DNA of 64,000 bases from Candidatus Poribacteria bacterium (GTDB lineage Bacteria > Poribacteria > WGA-4E > WGA-3G). A model generated the notes under the pieces. The model was not told the origin of the DNA. It made no database searches and was given only the letters and a program-made list of their open reading frames with translations. Positions 55,413-64,000 of this stretch are shown piece by piece (position 1 is the first letter of the stretch; every line of letters starts with the position of its first letter). The stretch spans positions 30,012 through 94,011 of the forward strand of contig JAJDUH010000011.1 of NCBI GenBank assembly GCA_022826805.1. Reading direction: 5' to 3'. Position numbers and translations under genes: made by a program.

Positions 55413-56324
55413 ATGAAAATAGTTTTGTTAGGCAACAATCAGTTTGCCGTTTCGGTTGCATGGGGCTTGTGCCAATTAGAGCCGGTGAGCGAAGTTGCCT
55501 TTCTGTCAGGGGCAAAGTCAAACAAGAATAGATTTGTTCATCCAAAAGCAGCCGTACCCACAGGTCTCCGAGATCTTGTAGAGGCGAATGCATTAAGTGC
55601 GAGTGATACCAAAATTTCCGATGCCAGTTCGCTGGAAGGGTTATCCGGGGCAGATGTGGTTGTTCTGCTACCGCCGATGGGACAATCCGGTTTCCGATCG
55701 CCTCAGGCATCCAAAACTACAAGCATCGCGCTTGCGCGAGGCTTTGTTCCCGGAATTCAGCAATATGCCTCAGATGCCAAGATTTTGGTAGCAGCGTCAC
55801 CGGCGAATTACATCGCTGCGTGGATGCATCAGGTGCTCGGAACGGCACAGATTATCGGACTCGGAAATGGTGCAGCTACTGCACATTTAACCACTGAAAT
55901 TGCGAATCGTGTTAAAGTTTCAGTGGAAGATGTAATGGCTTTGGCCATCGGGAGTGATCAGGAGACGTACCCGCTTCCACAATACTGTCGAGTCAACGGT
56001 ATTCCGATCGCACAACTGATGCCTGAAACTGACATCGAACACCTTTGTGAAGCAGTTAGGCAGCGTTGCCCCTATGTGACAGACAGCGGATATACAATGA
56101 TAAGTCATATTTTGCAGCTGGTTTCGACCATTGCTCTTGATAGAAATCGGGTGATGAGTGTCGGGACGCGTGTTTCAGCCGGATCAGCGTCGGTTTACCT
56201 AAACGTTCCAGCGAAGATCGGATCTGATGGCGTTACCGACATTGTTCCTCTTGACCTGACTAATCAGCAACGCGAGCAGTTCAAAAAATTAGTCGCCCAG
56301 AGTGCTACAGACCAATCTGTGTAG
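55413..56324 (+). CDS. malate/lactate dehydrogenase-fold protein lacking catalytic residues
   Basis: A 303-residue protein whose later half aligns well with malate dehydrogenases: VSVEDVMALAIGSDQETYPLP stands where the family has VSVEDVxAxVxGxHGDxxVPLP, then CRVNGIPIAQLM, and LNVPAKIGSDGV near the end. The catalytic histidine of GxHGD is absent (GSDQE), the D-x-x-R of the substrate site reads A-T-A-H, and the glycine-rich Rossmann loop begins GNNQFAVSVA. It is therefore probably not a working dehydrogenase and may be a binding or sensing subunit. AAAGGTGAT supports the start, 18 bases after the orphan gene. Confidence 0.72.
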   Translation: MKIVLLGNNQFAVSVAWGLCQLEPVSEVAFLSGAKSNKNRFVHPKAAVPTGLRDLVEANALSASDTKISDASSLEGLSGADVVVLLPPMGQSGFRSPQASKTTSIALARGFVPGIQQYASDAKILVAASPANYIAAWMHQVLGTAQIIGLGNGAATAHLTTEIANRVKVSVEDVMALAIGSDQETYPLPQYCRVNGIPIAQLMPETDIEHLCEAVRQRCPYVTDSGYTMISHILQLVSTIALDRNRVMSVGTRVSAGSASVYLNVPAKIGSDGVTDIVPLDLTNQQREQFKKLVAQSATDQSV

Positions 56325-56446
56325 CACTTTCACTGTAATTGCAAAATCTACTATAGTGGTCTGTATTCAGTTAAAAGAGGGGTTTTATAAGTATTAGAGC
56401 CTCTTTGACTGGTAACTGACCACTGAGAACTGAAAACTATTAGAAG

Positions 56447-57556
56447 ATGAGAGAAATATACCAGAAAATCCCAGAATTAATTGAATCCTCGCAGGTCGGT
56501 GCTTATTGTACTGTTGTGGAAACAAAGGGTTCAACGCCACAAAAGCCTGGTTCGAAACTGCTGATTCTCCCGGACTTGCGAAACGTCGGGACCCTCGGTG
56601 GTGGATGCGTTGAAGCGGAGGCACGCCGACAAGCGATTGGGTTGATGCAGGGTGGGGTCCCACGCCTACTTGAGTTCCAATTGGATAGCGATTACGGTTG
56701 GGATGATGGACTTATCTGCGGTGGAAATATGAAAATTTTCATTGATCTGCCGAGAACGCATGCCGAATCCGAGATGTTTGAACGTCTCCAAGCATTGAAT
56801 GCAGAAAAAGTTCCGCTTGTCTGTGCTACCGTTGTATCCAGCGAAAAACAGGATGTTGAGGTAGGCATGAAAATGATTTTCGCTATCAATGGTGAACGCA
56901 TCGGAACGTTGGGCGACTCAGCATTGGAAACAGCTGTCGAAGAAAAGATGCCGGGCGTTCTTGAAGAGAACCGTGCAGTCCTATTCCAAGAGAACGAAAC
57001 AACTGGAATTTTCTTAGAACCGTTACAACCGCGTCCGACGTTACTTATCGCAGGAGCAGGGCATGTTGGTCAAGCGCTATGCCATCTTGGAAGTTGGTTG
57101 GACTTTGACATTGTCATTGTTGATGATCGTGTGGATTTCGCCTCTGCTGAGCGGTTACCAGAGGCAGACAAAATTATCGTCGGCGATATCGCTACGGAAC
57201 TCCGAAATTACCCGATTACCCCGCTCACTTATGTCGTCATTGTCACCCGTGGACACCAACACGATGAATCGGCACTACACAGCGTCGTTGAGTCGGATGC
57301 GCGTTATATCGGTTTAATAGGCAGCCGCCGCAAGATTAAGCTAATCTTTGACGATTTACTCGATATTGGAATTTCCAAAGAGAGACTCCAGCGGGTTTAT
57401 GCCCCTGTTGGGCTAAATATTAACTCAAAAACTGTGCCAGAAATCGCTGTAAGCATCGCATCACAGTTGATCCAAATCCGCAACGCTGCTGATAATGTAC
57501 ACACTTTTGACGCGCAGCCTGAGCGAATGCCTACGGTTAAAGTGGCAGGGGCATAA
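56447..57556 (+). CDS. XdhC/CoxI family protein
   Basis: A 369-residue protein of the family that inserts or sulfurates molybdenum cofactor in xanthine dehydrogenase-type enzymes. The N-terminal XdhC domain has VVETKGSTPQKPGSKLLI and LGGGCVEAEARRQA; the C-terminal Rossmann domain begins LLIAGAGHVGQALCHLG and includes TRGHQHDESAL and IGLIGSRRK. No molybdenum hydroxylase gene is in the window. The 116-residue gene follows two bases downstream. Confidence 0.92.
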   Translation: MREIYQKIPELIESSQVGAYCTVVETKGSTPQKPGSKLLILPDLRNVGTLGGGCVEAEARRQAIGLMQGGVPRLLEFQLDSDYGWDDGLICGGNMKIFIDLPRTHAESEMFERLQALNAEKVPLVCATVVSSEKQDVEVGMKMIFAINGERIGTLGDSALETAVEEKMPGVLEENRAVLFQENETTGIFLEPLQPRPTLLIAGAGHVGQALCHLGSWLDFDIVIVDDRVDFASAERLPEADKIIVGDIATELRNYPITPLTYVVIVTRGHQHDESALHSVVESDARYIGLIGSRRKIKLIFDDLLDIGISKERLQRVYAPVGLNINSKTVPEIAVSIASQLIQIRNAADNVHTFDAQPERMPTVKVAGA

Positions 57557-57558
57557 AA

Positions 57559-57909
57559 ATGAGTGACGTTCGTGTACCGGAAGACAAATTTTATACACTC
57601 CCTGAAGTTATTAGTGCTGTGCAGAAGACACTTGACCTTGTGAGTGAGCAGTCTAAACACAATGAACTTCGCTATTCGTCCACAGATGTTTATTGGTTAT
57701 TGCACGACATGCTCCGATATGTGAATCAGAATGTTCCGGGTGAATTCGTACTAAGACAGACGAAAAAAGGCACCTATCGCGTCCGATACATGGCTGAAGA
57801 CACAGCCAAACAGCAGTCGAGTAGAAAACTCAAAGCAGAGGTAAACCGAACAGCACGTTATCTCGAAGAATTAACCGGCAGACGCCCCTCTTGGGGTCAG
57901 GACGAGTAA
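57559..57909 (+). CDS. hypothetical protein following xdhC
   Basis: A 116-residue charged, soluble protein starting two bases after the xdhC stop. Predicted helices fill residues 12-55 and 80-110; the middle strand pair reads GEFVLRQTKKGTYRVRYM. No family recognised. The tight spacing suggests a shared transcript and possibly shared role with XdhC. Confidence 0.62.
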   Translation: MSDVRVPEDKFYTLPEVISAVQKTLDLVSEQSKHNELRYSSTDVYWLLHDMLRYVNQNVPGEFVLRQTKKGTYRVRYMAEDTAKQQSSRKLKAEVNRTARYLEELTGRRPSWGQDE

Positions 57910-57976
57910 ATGTGCATTGACTGAGTCTCCCTTTTACAAGTCCTGCCGCTGGCGAGGTTTCCTAAGGGAAACACCC

Positions 57977-58036
57977 CACGGAATGCCCGGGGAAGCCCAT
58001 ACGGGCTTCATACCGTTGATTCACGTGCATTCCGTG
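57977..58036. repeat. nested hairpin repeat, copy B
   Basis: Outer arms CACGGAATGC (57977-57986) and GCATTCCGTG (58027-58036) pair over ten bases. Inside is GAAGCCC-ATAC-GGGCTTC (57992-58009) followed by ATACCGTTGATTC (58010-58022), the same tail as copy A at 21590-21602. Stem bases differ between copies but remain paired. GGCGAGGTTTCCTAA just upstream (57951-57965) is shared with the insert before rplI. Confidence 0.75.
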
Positions 58037-58124
58037 TTGATTCGCAAAAACACCTTACCCGTTATTGGACCTATGTTCCCCTACAACTCATCATATACGG
58101 CTTGTGGTTCACACGGAGGAACGG

Positions 58125-61100
58125 ATGCCAGACCTCAACATCAAATCTACACATAAGCCTATCAAAACATACTACGCCGAACTCAAGGAATACGATCAAA
58201 TCGGTGCAGAACACGAAGGTGCAGTCCGAACGGCATTCCAAAATCTCCTCCAACACTACTCCCGACAAGCAGACCTCATCCTCGTCTGCGAAAAAACACA
58301 TTACACATCTGAGAAAAGACGGATAACACCGGATGGTGAAGTCGTTGATACTTTCAATCTTCCCTTCGGACATTGGGAGGCAAAAGATACACAAGACGAT
58401 CTCTACGTTGAGGTAGACAAGAAATTTGCCGCAGGCTACCCGTCTAAAAATATTGTCGTGCAGTCGCCAACCCACGCGCTCCTCTACCAACACGGCAAGC
58501 TCCAACTCGACCTTGACATTAGCGAACCGAGAAACCTCGTTCATGTGCTACAGACATTTTTCGCCTATCAAGAAGAGAACATCGCAGCGTGGCATACGGC
58601 GGTCGCCGAATTTAGAGAGACTGTCCCGGAACTCGGCGAAAAGTTGGCAGCACTCATCGAAACAGAACGTCAAAGCAACCCGCACTTCCAAGAAGCATTC
58701 GCCCATTTTCATCAGCAGTGCCAAGCCTCTATCAATCCGAATCTCTCCATTGCTGCGGTAGAGGAGATGCTCATTCAACATCTTCTGACGGAGCGGATTT
58801 TCGCTACTGTTTTCAAGAACCGTGATTTCACTCGCCGCAATATCATTGCAAGAGACATCGAAAAAGTGATTGACGTACTGACAGCGCATGCCCTGAATCG
58901 CGACCAATTCCTTCAGAGTTTAGATCCATTCTATGTTGCGATTGAGAAAACTGCGGCGACTATCACGGACTTCTCGCAAAAACAAGGATTCCTCAATACC
59001 GTCTACGAGCAGTTTTTTCAAAGTTTCTCTGTCAAGGTTGCCGACACACACGGCATCGTCTACACACCACAACCCATCGTCGATTTTATGGTGAAAAGCG
59101 TCGAGCATATCTTACGGACCGAGTTTAATCGTTCACTTTCCGATAGTGGTGTGAATATCATTGACCCCTTCGTTGGCACAGGTAACTTCATCGTCCGTAT
59201 TATGCAGGAACTCGATCCCATCTCATTGGAGCGAAAATATACCGCCGATCCACCAGAACTCCAGTGCAACGAGGTGATGCTCCTGCCCTACTACATCGCC
59301 AGTCTCAACATAGAACACGAGTTCTATAACGCGACACACAGGTACGTGCCTTACGAAGGTCTGTGTCTCGTGGATACTTTTGAGTTGGCAGAGGAACGCG
59401 AGCAGCTTCAACTTTTCACGCCTGATAATGCCGCACGTGTTGAGAAGCAGAAGGAATCGGAGATGTTCGTTGTTATCGGTAATCCGCCCTACAATATGGG
59501 ACAGGTGAACGAGAATGATAACAACAAGAATCGGAAGTATGAGACGATGGACAAGTTGGTCGCAGAGACGTATGCTAAAGATTCTAAAGCAACGCTGAGG
59601 AATAAACTGTCCGATCCGTATGTAAAAGCGGTTCGATGGGCATCGGATAGAATTGGCGATGAAGGGGTTGTCGCTTTCGTAACGAATAACGGTTTTCTTG
59701 ATGGTGTGGCGTTTGATGGCATGCGGAAACATCTTGCAGAAGATTTCGATGCTGTTTACATTTTGGACCTTGGTGGGAATGTCCGCAAGAACCCTAAACT
59801 TTCAGGTACAACACACAACGTGTTTGGAATTCAAGTTGGGGTGAGCATTAATTTTTTCGTCAAGAAAACTGGTAACGCCAATTCGGAAACACAAATCTTC
59901 TATGCTTGTGTTGATGAATTTTGGCGGAAAGAGGAAAAGTACCAGTATCTTGACTCGAAGCAACATTATCAAAACATTGAATGGAAGGAGATAATCCCTG
60001 ATAAGCGAGATACATGGCTCAGCGAGGGGCTTCAGCCTGAATTTGAAGCCTTTATTCCGATGGGAACTAAGGCAGCGAAGGCATCTAAAGAAGAGGCAGT
60101 GGATGTAATTTTCAAGACTTATAGTCTCGGTGTCAGTACGAACCGTGATGCATGGGTTTACAATTTCAATCAAAATACGCTTGCGGAAAATATGTGCAGA
60201 ATGATTGAAAATTACAATACAGAAGTAACTCGATGGGGGCAACGGACGAACCGAGATGTTAACCTTGATGATTTTGTGGTTTCTGATGATGGAATAATTA
60301 AGTGGAGTTCAACTTTAAAACGGAAGTTGCAGAGTGGTCAAATTGCGACATTTACAAATGAGAAAATACGATACTCCTCTTACCGTCCGTTTACTAAATT
60401 GAGCCTCTACTTTGATCGAATAATGAATGATAGAGTGCTTCTGTTTCCTTCTATTTTTCCCGCGCCAGAAACTGAAAAGGAAAATCGGGTGATTTGTGTT
60501 AGTTCTTCAAGGACAAGTGCCTCTTTTCACACATTAATGGTTGCTGTAATTCCAGATCTCCATTTAACGGGTGACTCCCAATGTTTCCCCTTCTATACCT
60601 ACGACGAAGACGGCACAAACCGTCGCGAAAACATCACCGATTGGGTACTCACTAAATTCCGCACCCACTACCAAGACGACACCATCACCAAATGGGACAT
60701 CTTCCACTACAACTACGGACTCCTACACCATCTCGACTACCGAGAAAAATACGAAGCGAACCTCAAACGCGATTTACCTCATATCCCAACTCCCCTTGCC
60801 TCCAACCCCCCTATATCCCCCCTTATCAGGGGGGCAGGGATTGCAGCGGACTTCTGGGAATTTGTGAAGGCAGGCGAACGCTTAGCAGATATCCACGTCA
60901 ACTACGAATCCCAACCCGAATACAGCAATCTCGAGTTCATCCAAAACCTGGAGGTCCCACTCGACTGGCACGTCGAGAAAATGAAACTCTCCAGAGACAA
61001 AACCCAAATCGTCTACAACAACTTCCTCACAATCGACGGGGTACCCCCGGAAGTTTTCGACTACCGCCTCGGTACCCGTTCCGCATTGGAATGGGTCATA

Positions 61101-61259
61101 GATCAGTATCGTGTGAAGACAGATAGACGGAGTGGCATCGTCAACAACCCAAACCGCACCGACGATCCCCAATATATTGTCAAATTGATTCAGAAGGTAA
61201 TCACGGTGAGTTTGGAGACGGTAGCAATTGTTGAACGATTGCCAGCGTTTACAGAGTAG
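58125..61259 (+). CDS. type IIG / type ISP-like restriction-modification protein
   Basis: About 1044 residues in one chain. An N-terminal nuclease-like domain has PDGEVVDTF and WEAKD (the E-x-K of a PD-(D/E)xK site near residue 86). A helical domain leads to the N6-adenine methyltransferase core: DPFVGTGNFIVRI (motif I) near residue 347 and NPPYNMG (motif IV) near 453. The C-terminal part (from about 700) resembles the target-recognition region of LlaBIII-type ISP enzymes. No helicase block is seen, so it would act as a type IIG enzyme. ATG 58125 follows GGAGGA. Residues about 892-905 come from an inserted palindromic repeat. Confidence 0.88.
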   Translation: MPDLNIKSTHKPIKTYYAELKEYDQIGAEHEGAVRTAFQNLLQHYSRQADLILVCEKTHYTSEKRRITPDGEVVDTFNLPFGHWEAKDTQDDLYVEVDKKFAAGYPSKNIVVQSPTHALLYQHGKLQLDLDISEPRNLVHVLQTFFAYQEENIAAWHTAVAEFRETVPELGEKLAALIETERQSNPHFQEAFAHFHQQCQASINPNLSIAAVEEMLIQHLLTERIFATVFKNRDFTRRNIIARDIEKVIDVLTAHALNRDQFLQSLDPFYVAIEKTAATITDFSQKQGFLNTVYEQFFQSFSVKVADTHGIVYTPQPIVDFMVKSVEHILRTEFNRSLSDSGVNIIDPFVGTGNFIVRIMQELDPISLERKYTADPPELQCNEVMLLPYYIASLNIEHEFYNATHRYVPYEGLCLVDTFELAEEREQLQLFTPDNAARVEKQKESEMFVVIGNPPYNMGQVNENDNNKNRKYETMDKLVAETYAKDSKATLRNKLSDPYVKAVRWASDRIGDEGVVAFVTNNGFLDGVAFDGMRKHLAEDFDAVYILDLGGNVRKNPKLSGTTHNVFGIQVGVSINFFVKKTGNANSETQIFYACVDEFWRKEEKYQYLDSKQHYQNIEWKEIIPDKRDTWLSEGLQPEFEAFIPMGTKAAKASKEEAVDVIFKTYSLGVSTNRDAWVYNFNQNTLAENMCRMIENYNTEVTRWGQRTNRDVNLDDFVVSDDGIIKWSSTLKRKLQSGQIATFTNEKIRYSSYRPFTKLSLYFDRIMNDRVLLFPSIFPAPETEKENRVICVSSSRTSASFHTLMVAVIPDLHLTGDSQCFPFYTYDEDGTNRRENITDWVLTKFRTHYQDDTITKWDIFHYNYGLLHHLDYREKYEANLKRDLPHIPTPLASNPPISPLIRGAGIAADFWEFVKAGERLADIHVNYESQPEYSNLEFIQNLEVPLDWHVEKMKLSRDKTQIVYNNFLTIDGVPPEVFDYRLGTRSALEWVIDQYRVKTDRRSGIVNNPNRTDDPQYIVKLIQKVITVSLETVAIVERLPAFTE
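60817..60834. repeat. palindromic repeat inside the restriction-modification gene
   Basis: CCCCCCT-TATC-AGGGGGG, a perfect 7-bp stem, within a C-rich stretch from about 60799 to 60838. It encodes a P-rich segment (SNPPISPLIRGAG) inserted before DFWEF in the protein. Read on the other strand, CCCCCTGATAAGGG matches the repeat at 21554-21567. Confidence 0.65.
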
Positions 61260-61689
61260 CAGGAGAACCCTCGCTTCTCTGTAAATTAACCTAAGTTTCC
61301 ACCCTTGTAGCATGATGCACGTCGCATCTGGGCGAGTACGCCGCAAATCTTTTAGATTGTGCTTGGGAGAGGCGCAAACTAAAAGTTTACGCTACGAAAC
61401 CTCTAAAAATGGTGTCTAAGTGCCTAAAATCTCGGCCGTAGCAACTGGGGTTAGATTACGTGCTGTTGTTTTCGTTTTGTGAATAAACAAACGATTGTTT
61501 CGATTTTTTTGATTATTCCTGTTAAATGTGCTATTATTCTGTTAAGGAAACCAAGTTGCTGCTCAACAGGTTCTGGATGTTTAAACATAGGTTTTTGAAG
61601 TGAACGCGTGCCTTAGTACCCCTGGATGTGCTGGGTGTATAAAAAGGTTGCAACTTAGGTTAAAATAAAAAATATCCAAAGGGAAGCCC
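61260..61689. other. intergenic region with palindrome and promoter
   Basis: No gene is seen in these 430 bases. It contains the near-palindrome GCGCAAACT-AAA-AGTTTACGC (61372-61392, one mismatch) and an extended -10 promoter candidate at 61509-61537 for the operon downstream. Confidence 0.55.
61509..61537 (+). promoter_or_regulatory. candidate extended -10 promoter upstream of the VapBC operon
   Basis: TTGATT at 61509-61514, 17-base spacer, TATTAT at 61532-61537 preceded by TGC. It would leave a leader of about 145 bases before the ATG at 61690. Confidence 0.45.
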
Positions 61690-62469
61690 ATGGAAATCAT
61701 AAATTGGCTGAATGCAAATAATGGGGCTATAATAGGGATTGCCACTGTTGTGCTTGTAATTATCATAGGTTATTACGCCTATCTGACGTGGCAGTTACTG
61801 AAAATCAATGATACCCCCGAAATTGTGGTATCTTTGCGTCCCCATGAAGCCTACATTAATCTTGTAGCCCTCTGTATAGAAAACATAGGGACGAGCGCAG
61901 CCTGTGATGTCCAGTTCGTAACAAACCCTTCTTTTGTCCCTGGTGTTGACATACCGCTTGAGGAGATCAGTTTCATCAAGAATGGGATCGCCTATTTTGA
62001 ACCTGGGCGGAAGATTGAGCATTTTTTTGTCAATGTAATAGCGGATGGGAAGTTAGAGGAATTAAAACAGACCCCGTTTGAGGTCACCGTCACTTATAAA
62101 GATTCTGTAAAACGGGGCCATAGACGCAGTTTTCCTCTTGATTTTAGCGAGGACGAAGGTCTCGCGCGAATTGGCAAGCCTCCACTTTTTGAGATAGCCG
62201 AAACCACGAAACAGATTCAAAAGGATTTACATAACTTTACTACCGGCACAGGCTTTCATAAACCCATAGTTCTCACAGAGTCCTTAACGCAGCATCGCAG
62301 AGGAAAGCAGGCTAATTCTCTGGAGGTTCGGATTGAACATCTACCGCATGAGGCTCAAGAAGAGATTTTAGGCCAAATAGCCGTTGCTGTTGACAAGAAA
62401 GAGCGGGAAATTCGGGAAAGAAAGTGGCAAAAACAGACAGCAGCGGACACAAAAGAGGAGGCGCAATAA
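61690..62469 (+). CDS. membrane-anchored protein heading the toxin-antitoxin operon
   Basis: A 259-residue protein with one strong hydrophobic segment at about residues 12-36, a beta-rich domain (38-145) and a charged helical C-terminus (215-259). No family recognised. It ends directly against the ATG of the antitoxin-like gene with no bases between, so the three genes form one transcription unit. Its topology recalls the anchored protein encoded at 47222-47806. It might connect the toxin pair to the membrane, but this is only inferred from position. Confidence 0.68.
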   Translation: MEIINWLNANNGAIIGIATVVLVIIIGYYAYLTWQLLKINDTPEIVVSLRPHEAYINLVALCIENIGTSAACDVQFVTNPSFVPGVDIPLEEISFIKNGIAYFEPGRKIEHFFVNVIADGKLEELKQTPFEVTVTYKDSVKRGHRRSFPLDFSEDEGLARIGKPPLFEIAETTKQIQKDLHNFTTGTGFHKPIVLTESLTQHRRGKQANSLEVRIEHLPHEAQEEILGQIAVAVDKKEREIRERKWQKQTAADTKEEAQ

Positions 62470-62694
62470 ATGGCAATTATAGTTCATATCTATCCTAATA
62501 GTAGGCAGTTACAGCAAACTGCTGATGGCACTGAGGCGGCATCAGCGAATGACAATTCGCGGTTATCACTTGAAGAATTCGATGTTTTGGCAGATAAATT
62601 GGCAGACCTGTCTATGAAAATTGACGGTCCGGATGCCCAACCGTTATCAGATTACGCTATGAGTCGCGAAGGGATATACGAAGATCATCCGTAG
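62470..62694 (+). CDS. putative VapB-like antitoxin
   Basis: A 74-residue protein whose acidic C-terminus (SDYAMSREGIYEDHP) looks like the toxin-wrapping tail of small antitoxins. The N-terminal part is polar, with a helix at about residues 31-52 (LSLEEFDVLADKLADLSMKI). No clear DNA-binding fold is visible. It lies two bases before a PIN-domain gene, the usual order for antitoxin then toxin. Confidence 0.68.
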   Translation: MAIIVHIYPNSRQLQQTADGTEAASANDNSRLSLEEFDVLADKLADLSMKIDGPDAQPLSDYAMSREGIYEDHP

Positions 62695-62696
62695 CC

Positions 62697-63146
62697 ATGA
62701 TTTATTTGATTGACACCAATGTTTTATTGGGATTTTCATTTACTGCTGATTCACGTCATCAAATTGTTAGAACCGTTGTCCGTGAATTGTTAATGGATGG
62801 GCACCAACTCCGAACTACATCGCAAAACTTCGCAGAATTTTGGAACGTTTCAACTGGACCTGCTGATCGAAATGGTTTTGGACGCACACCGTTAGAGGCA
62901 GATCTGCTCTTGCATCGTATAGAACAACTTTTTCCTTTGCTGCCTGATTTCGCACATGCGTACTTTGAATGGAGACAACTTGTTGTGAATTATAATGTAT
63001 CAGGGGTTCAAGTTCACGATGCTCGTTTGGTTGCTGCAATGATTGTCCATGACGTAAAACATATTTTAACCTTCAATACATCTGACTTTACCCGTTATGC
63101 AGACGAAGGAATTGTAGTTGTTGATCCGGTTGAAGAACTAAATTAA
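62697..63146 (+). CDS. vapC: PIN-domain ribonuclease toxin (VapC-like)
   Basis: A 149-residue PIN-domain protein. The first acidic residue is in LIDTNVLL (D5), an E sits in QNFAEFWNV near residue 43, and the C-terminal aspartates are in VHDARLVAAM and FNTSDFTRY. This is the metal-binding quartet of VapC toxins, which cut tRNA or rRNA. ATG 62697 follows the antitoxin stop by two bases. Confidence 0.87.
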   Translation: MIYLIDTNVLLGFSFTADSRHQIVRTVVRELLMDGHQLRTTSQNFAEFWNVSTGPADRNGFGRTPLEADLLLHRIEQLFPLLPDFAHAYFEWRQLVVNYNVSGVQVHDARLVAAMIVHDVKHILTFNTSDFTRYADEGIVVVDPVEELN

Positions 63147-63159
63147 AGGAAAATATTAT

Positions 63160-63873
63160 ATGAACCCAGAACCGAAGGTAACAATTGAAGACATTGAGAT
63201 GTCTGTGGATGCATTGGATGTCCAGAAAGCCGCAGACATCTTTGAAGAACACGGATGCCTTGTCGTTCGTGGTCTGATGGCACCCTATATTAAGGCAATT
63301 CATCAGGACATTGAGGCTGCCGCTGCAGAATCTCTATCGCTACTTGATGAGGCGGAGCAAATTGTTGAAGGCTGGCGGACGCCCAACGGTACGCTCTTTA
63401 TCCCAGCACCATCGGACTACACACGCGACAAACAGATTATGGTATTGGCGGTGAGCTATCAGACGAGTGCGGCGTTTTTCCAATCCGCTTTCGATGACAC
63501 TGCAGCCGATATCGTCGAGGCAATCTTAGGACCAAGTGTAGAAATCTACGGCAATGGGCAGTGTCTCTATAAAGAACCTGTCGGGGGGCATCCGAAGCAC
63601 CTACACCAAGACTCTGCCTACTTTGAGCACCGCTATCAGGGACCCGTCGGCATTCTGAACTACGTTGTAGACACCGATCTGGTAAATGGTGCATTACACG
63701 TCGTACCGGGTTCGCACCAATTGGGGCAACTCAAACATATTGACACATTCTCGCATCTCGGTCTGGAGGAGGACGAATGGCCCTGGGAAAGTGCGCTCCC
63801 TATCTCTGGTAATGCTGGTGATTCGATCTTCTTTAATGTCAAGACCGTCCACGGTTCCAATAGGGTCATTTAG
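63160..63873 (+). pseudogene. phytanoyl-CoA dioxygenase (PhyH) family gene cut short by an insertion sequence
   Basis: The 237-codon frame encodes a PhyH-type Fe(II)/2-oxoglutarate oxygenase. HLHQDSAYF gives the H-x-D iron ligands near residue 148, VPGSHQLG follows, and VHGSN near residue 231 holds the distal histidine. The family normally continues 35-60 residues and includes the arginine that binds 2-oxoglutarate; here the frame ends at once in a TAG inside an insertion-sequence end (AGGGTCATTTAG at 63862-63873). The last native codons are probably those for HGSN. AAAGGAAAATATT precedes the ATG. Confidence 0.78.
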
Positions 63874-64000
63874 TTTTAAAAATTATTTTTCAAAAGTTTC
63901 ATAGCCTGTTTAGGATGTGCGGCGAAATATCGCATTGTTTTAGCGATAGCCTTGTATCCTGCTAAGCGTAATATGGAAAGTGCGGTGTTGCGCAAAGCCG
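63862..64000. mobile_element. end of an insertion sequence running off the right edge
   Basis: The terminal repeat starts at about 63862 (AGGGTCATTTAGTTTTA) and the transposase on the minus strand begins three bases after it. Its likely terminal repeat is shared with the 161-bp element at 48978-49138. The remainder of the element and the rest of phyH should lie beyond the window. Confidence 0.65.
63876..64000 (-). CDS. transposase, C-terminal 41 residues (5' end outside window)
   Basis: Read on the minus strand, the frame from 63998 gives ALRNTALSILRLAGYKA, then KTMRYFAAHPKQAMKLL and a TAA at 63876. The pattern N-T/L-A-L-x-L-L-R followed by a short helix is what ends many DDE transposases of the ISAs1/IS4-like groups. 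Only this tail is visible, so the exact family is uncertain. Confidence 0.65.
   Translation of the reverse strand, partial: ALRNTALSILRLAGYKAIAKTMRYFAAHPKQAMKLLKNNF

Overview
This window looks like chromosome from an uncultured diderm (Gram-negative type) bacterium. Double membranes are implied by a TonB-dependent receptor, an MlaE/F/D-type lipid transport set, and at least seven proteins with lipobox signal peptides. The mix of a DUF6785-type membrane protein, FG-GAP and WD40 proteins, a caspase-like protease, a phytanoyl-CoA dioxygenase and twin SAM methyltransferases resembles Candidatus Poribacteria (sponge symbionts and marine relatives). That assignment is my inference from gene content; there is no rRNA in the window to test it.

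Layout. 1-8.4 kb: the end of a ferredoxin-NADP reductase, a TPR protein, a DUF6785 membrane protein, a tyrA-cmk-plsC run, a divergent ychF on the minus strand, a small membrane protein and a methyltransferase. 8.6-12.5 kb: a TetR regulator, an FG-GAP lipoprotein and a polysaccharide deacetylase; the first two share an operator-like palindrome. 12.6-21.3 kb: an isopropylmalate/isocitrate-type dehydrogenase, two tandem stand-alone TIR proteins, then an envelope caspase module (lipoprotein, WD40-Ig-caspase protein, DUF4384 protein, lipoprotein). 21.6-30 kb: a sugar kinase and nitroreductase, a coiled basic protein with an unlisted 37-residue basic ORF behind it, a TonB receptor and twin methyltransferases.

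30.2-47.8 kb is the housekeeping core: rpsF-ssb-rpsR-rplI-dnaB, mlaE-mlaF-mlaD, radA, PIN/TRAM-ispD-ispF-cysS, two discoidin-like lipoproteins, dprA, and tsaD with tsaC (t6A tRNA modification). 47.8-64 kb is more accessory: a Gfo/Idh/MocA oxidoreductase, guaB, nuoI, an MT-A70 methyltransferase, an orphan 934-residue protein followed by a malate-dehydrogenase-like protein lacking the catalytic residues, xdhC, a type IIG/ISP restriction-modification protein, a membrane gene fused in operon to a VapBC-like toxin pair, and a phyH gene cut by an insertion sequence whose transposase runs off the right edge.

The strongest unusual signal is a population of small palindromic repeats. Some sit between genes, one lies between two copies of the rplI start region, and two sit in frame inside cysS and the restriction-modification gene. 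A 161-bp element upstream of guaB has ends like those of the insertion sequence at the right edge. Ten readable promoters are sigma-70-like, and seven carry the TG of an extended -10. I found no tRNA, rRNA or CRISPR array.
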